36,807 nt of DNA from JBBIPZ01 sp037442505 [NCBI: Deltaproteobacteria bacterium] (GTDB lineage: Bacteria; CALINM01): contig JBBIPZ010000021.1 of NCBI GenBank assembly GCA_037442505.1, positions 1 to 36,807 on the forward strand. Reading direction: 5' to 3'. How positions within the stretch are numbered: position 1 is the first letter of the stretch; every line of letters begins with the position of its first letter. This document shows, piece by piece, positions 35,958-36,807 of the stretch. A model generated the notes under the pieces. That model was not told the origin of the DNA and ran no database searches. It saw only the letters and a list, made by a program, of their open reading frames with translations. Made by a program: the position numbers and the translations under genes.

Positions 35958-36340
35958 TTAATTTTTCTTTCTCAGCTCTTCGAGGATTTCTCTAAGCAGT
36001 TTAACATCTTCAGGAGGGACTGGTGGTTCAACTGGTTTTTTCTGCATCTTGTTTTATCATTAAATCCTGTTTTCATGGGTTTGATAAGATAATACCAAAA
36101 AATACAACGGCAGAAACTATCACAAAATCAAGCGTTGCATTTATAAATTTACCAATGTTAATTGGCCCCAGTTTAATAGCAGAAAAGTCCGGTGCATTTC
36201 CTAATCAAACCTATTAGAGGTGTGACAACATCTGCTACAACTGATGTTACAATTTTATTAAAAGCAGCACCAACTATAACAGCAACAGCTAAATCTACTA
36301 CATTACCCCTCAATAAAAATTTTTTGAATTCATCCCACAT
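35958..36340 (-). pseudogene. mscL: Decayed large-conductance mechanosensitive channel gene
   Basis: The first 33 residues from the ATG at 36340, after AGGAGG, are typical MscL ([20 protein letters not shown] and onward). After TPLIGLI the frame changes (near 36202) and continues as [14 protein letters not shown] to LDFVIVSAVVFFGII. It then meets an in-frame TGA (36074-36076), and the tail PVEPPVPPEDVKLL to ELRKKN is in yet another frame, ending at 35958. At least two frameshifts and a stop, or four to five single-base losses, separate it from a working gene. A longer in-frame start at 36364 lies in the upstream terminator and is not used. Confidence 0.85.
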
Positions 36341-36350
36341 ACATCCTCCT

Positions 36351-36388
36351 AAAAAAAGGACCATACCTGAATTAGATATGGTTCCTTT
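36351..36388 (-). terminator. Terminator of the ompA-family gene
   Basis: On the minus strand an 11-base stem with one bulge (AAAGGA-ACCATA with TATGGT-CCTTT) is followed by TTTTTTT. It begins 20 bases after the ompA stop and ends directly before the mscL ribosome site. Confidence 0.75.
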
Positions 36389-36408
36389 AAATTATTACTG
36401 AGCTATTT

Positions 36409-36807
36409 TTACTTAACTATTACCGCTTCTACCCTTCTATTGTTAGCCCTACCAGCCTCTGTATCGTTAGTATCGACTGGTTTATCAGGGCCATAACCCT
36501 TAGCATCCACTCTTGATTTTTCGATTCCATACTTGGTAGTCAAGATTTCCATCACAGCATTAGCCCTTTCCTGAGAAAGTTTTATATTTTTGTCTCTACT
36601 ACCCATTCTATCTGTATGACCTTCTATTACAATTTTTATTTCGGGATGTGCTTTTAGATAATTAGCTACTTTTTCAATTTCACTTAAGTATTCATCCTTA
36701 ACAATAGCTTTATTTACATCAAAGTTTATAAGTAATTTTATAGATATTTCGCAGCCATCTTTATCAACTTTAGAACCTTTTGGTGTATCAGGACATTTGT
36801 CTAAGTA
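36409..36807 (-). CDS. OmpA-family outer membrane protein, C-terminal part (cut by window edge)
   Basis: The 132 visible residues are the end of a larger protein whose start lies beyond the window. The first part, CPDTPKGSKVDKDGCE, is a thrombospondin type 3-like calcium-binding linker; the rest is the peptidoglycan-binding OmpA domain with IEGHTDRMGSRDKNIKLS, the GYGPDKPVDTN loop and NNRRVEAVI, including the aspartate and arginine that hold diaminopimelate. It anchors the outer membrane to the cell wall. The reading frame stays open to the window end. Confidence 0.93.
   Translation of the reverse strand, partial: YLDKCPDTPKGSKVDKDGCEISIKLLINFDVNKAIVKDEYLSEIEKVANYLKAHPEIKIVIEGHTDRMGSRDKNIKLSQERANAVMEILTTKYGIEKSRVDAKGYGPDKPVDTNDTEAGRANNRRVEAVIVK

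Noticed and set aside
1-36807. tRNA, rRNA or CRISPR arrays
   Set aside because: I looked through the intergenic gaps and saw no cloverleaf-like sequence, rRNA signature or regularly spaced repeats. The two repeat families are irregularly spaced and lack spacers.

Overview
The window is a compact, AT-rich bacterial chromosome segment of ordinary housekeeping and metabolic genes, with no phage, plasmid or transposase genes. SecA with a zinc-binding tail, an OmpA-type porin tail and HslUV point to a Gram-negative cell. A B12-dependent class II ribonucleotide reductase, cobyric acid synthase, a tungstate/molybdate importer, an iron-sulfur flavoprotein and a CoA-transferase/GNAT fusion suggest an anaerobe. 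Desulfurella/Hippea-like or Deferribacterota-like lineages fit, but the sequence alone does not settle this.

Layout. (1) 1-425: a structured repeat, then the end of the arginine operon. (2) 426-13120, minus strand: a tightly packed gene train read from right to left: RpoS-like sigma factor, apt, iron-sulfur flavoprotein, QueG-like ferredoxin protein, (53-bp gap) cobQ, xer recombinase, hslV, hslU, a REC-GAF-GAF response regulator, argB, argD, argF, argG. Most junctions overlap or are separated by fewer than 20 bases. (3) 13166-13345: a divergent control region with a perfect 16-bp palindrome, leading to nrdJ on the plus strand. (4) 15002-19818, minus: M23 peptidase, secA, argJ. (5) 19819-20144: divergent region with two candidate promoters for the M23 gene and a second copy of the structured repeat. 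(6) 20145-23068, plus: PAS-GGDEF diguanylate cyclase, ktrB, ktrA. (7) 23077-30011, minus: panB, panC, panD, amidohydrolase, DUF502 membrane protein, hemW, moxR, VWA protein, behind a good promoter and a leader that looks like a transcription attenuator. (8) 30320-35651, minus: modE-like regulator, tupA, tupB, tupC, then a CoA-transferase/GNAT fusion. A ModE-type operator lies on the modE promoter. (9) 35652-36807: a cluster of short dispersed repeats, a decayed mscL, and the 3' end of an ompA-family gene cut by the window edge.

How the parts fit. Arginine synthesis is represented by argB, D, J, F and G (ArgJ implies acetyl recycling); argC and argH are not here. Pantothenate synthesis is complete from ketoisovalerate and aspartate except for ketopantoate reductase. 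CobQ could supply the B12 that NrdJ needs. The most interesting non-coding signals are the panB leader, the ModE operator and the folded repeat family.
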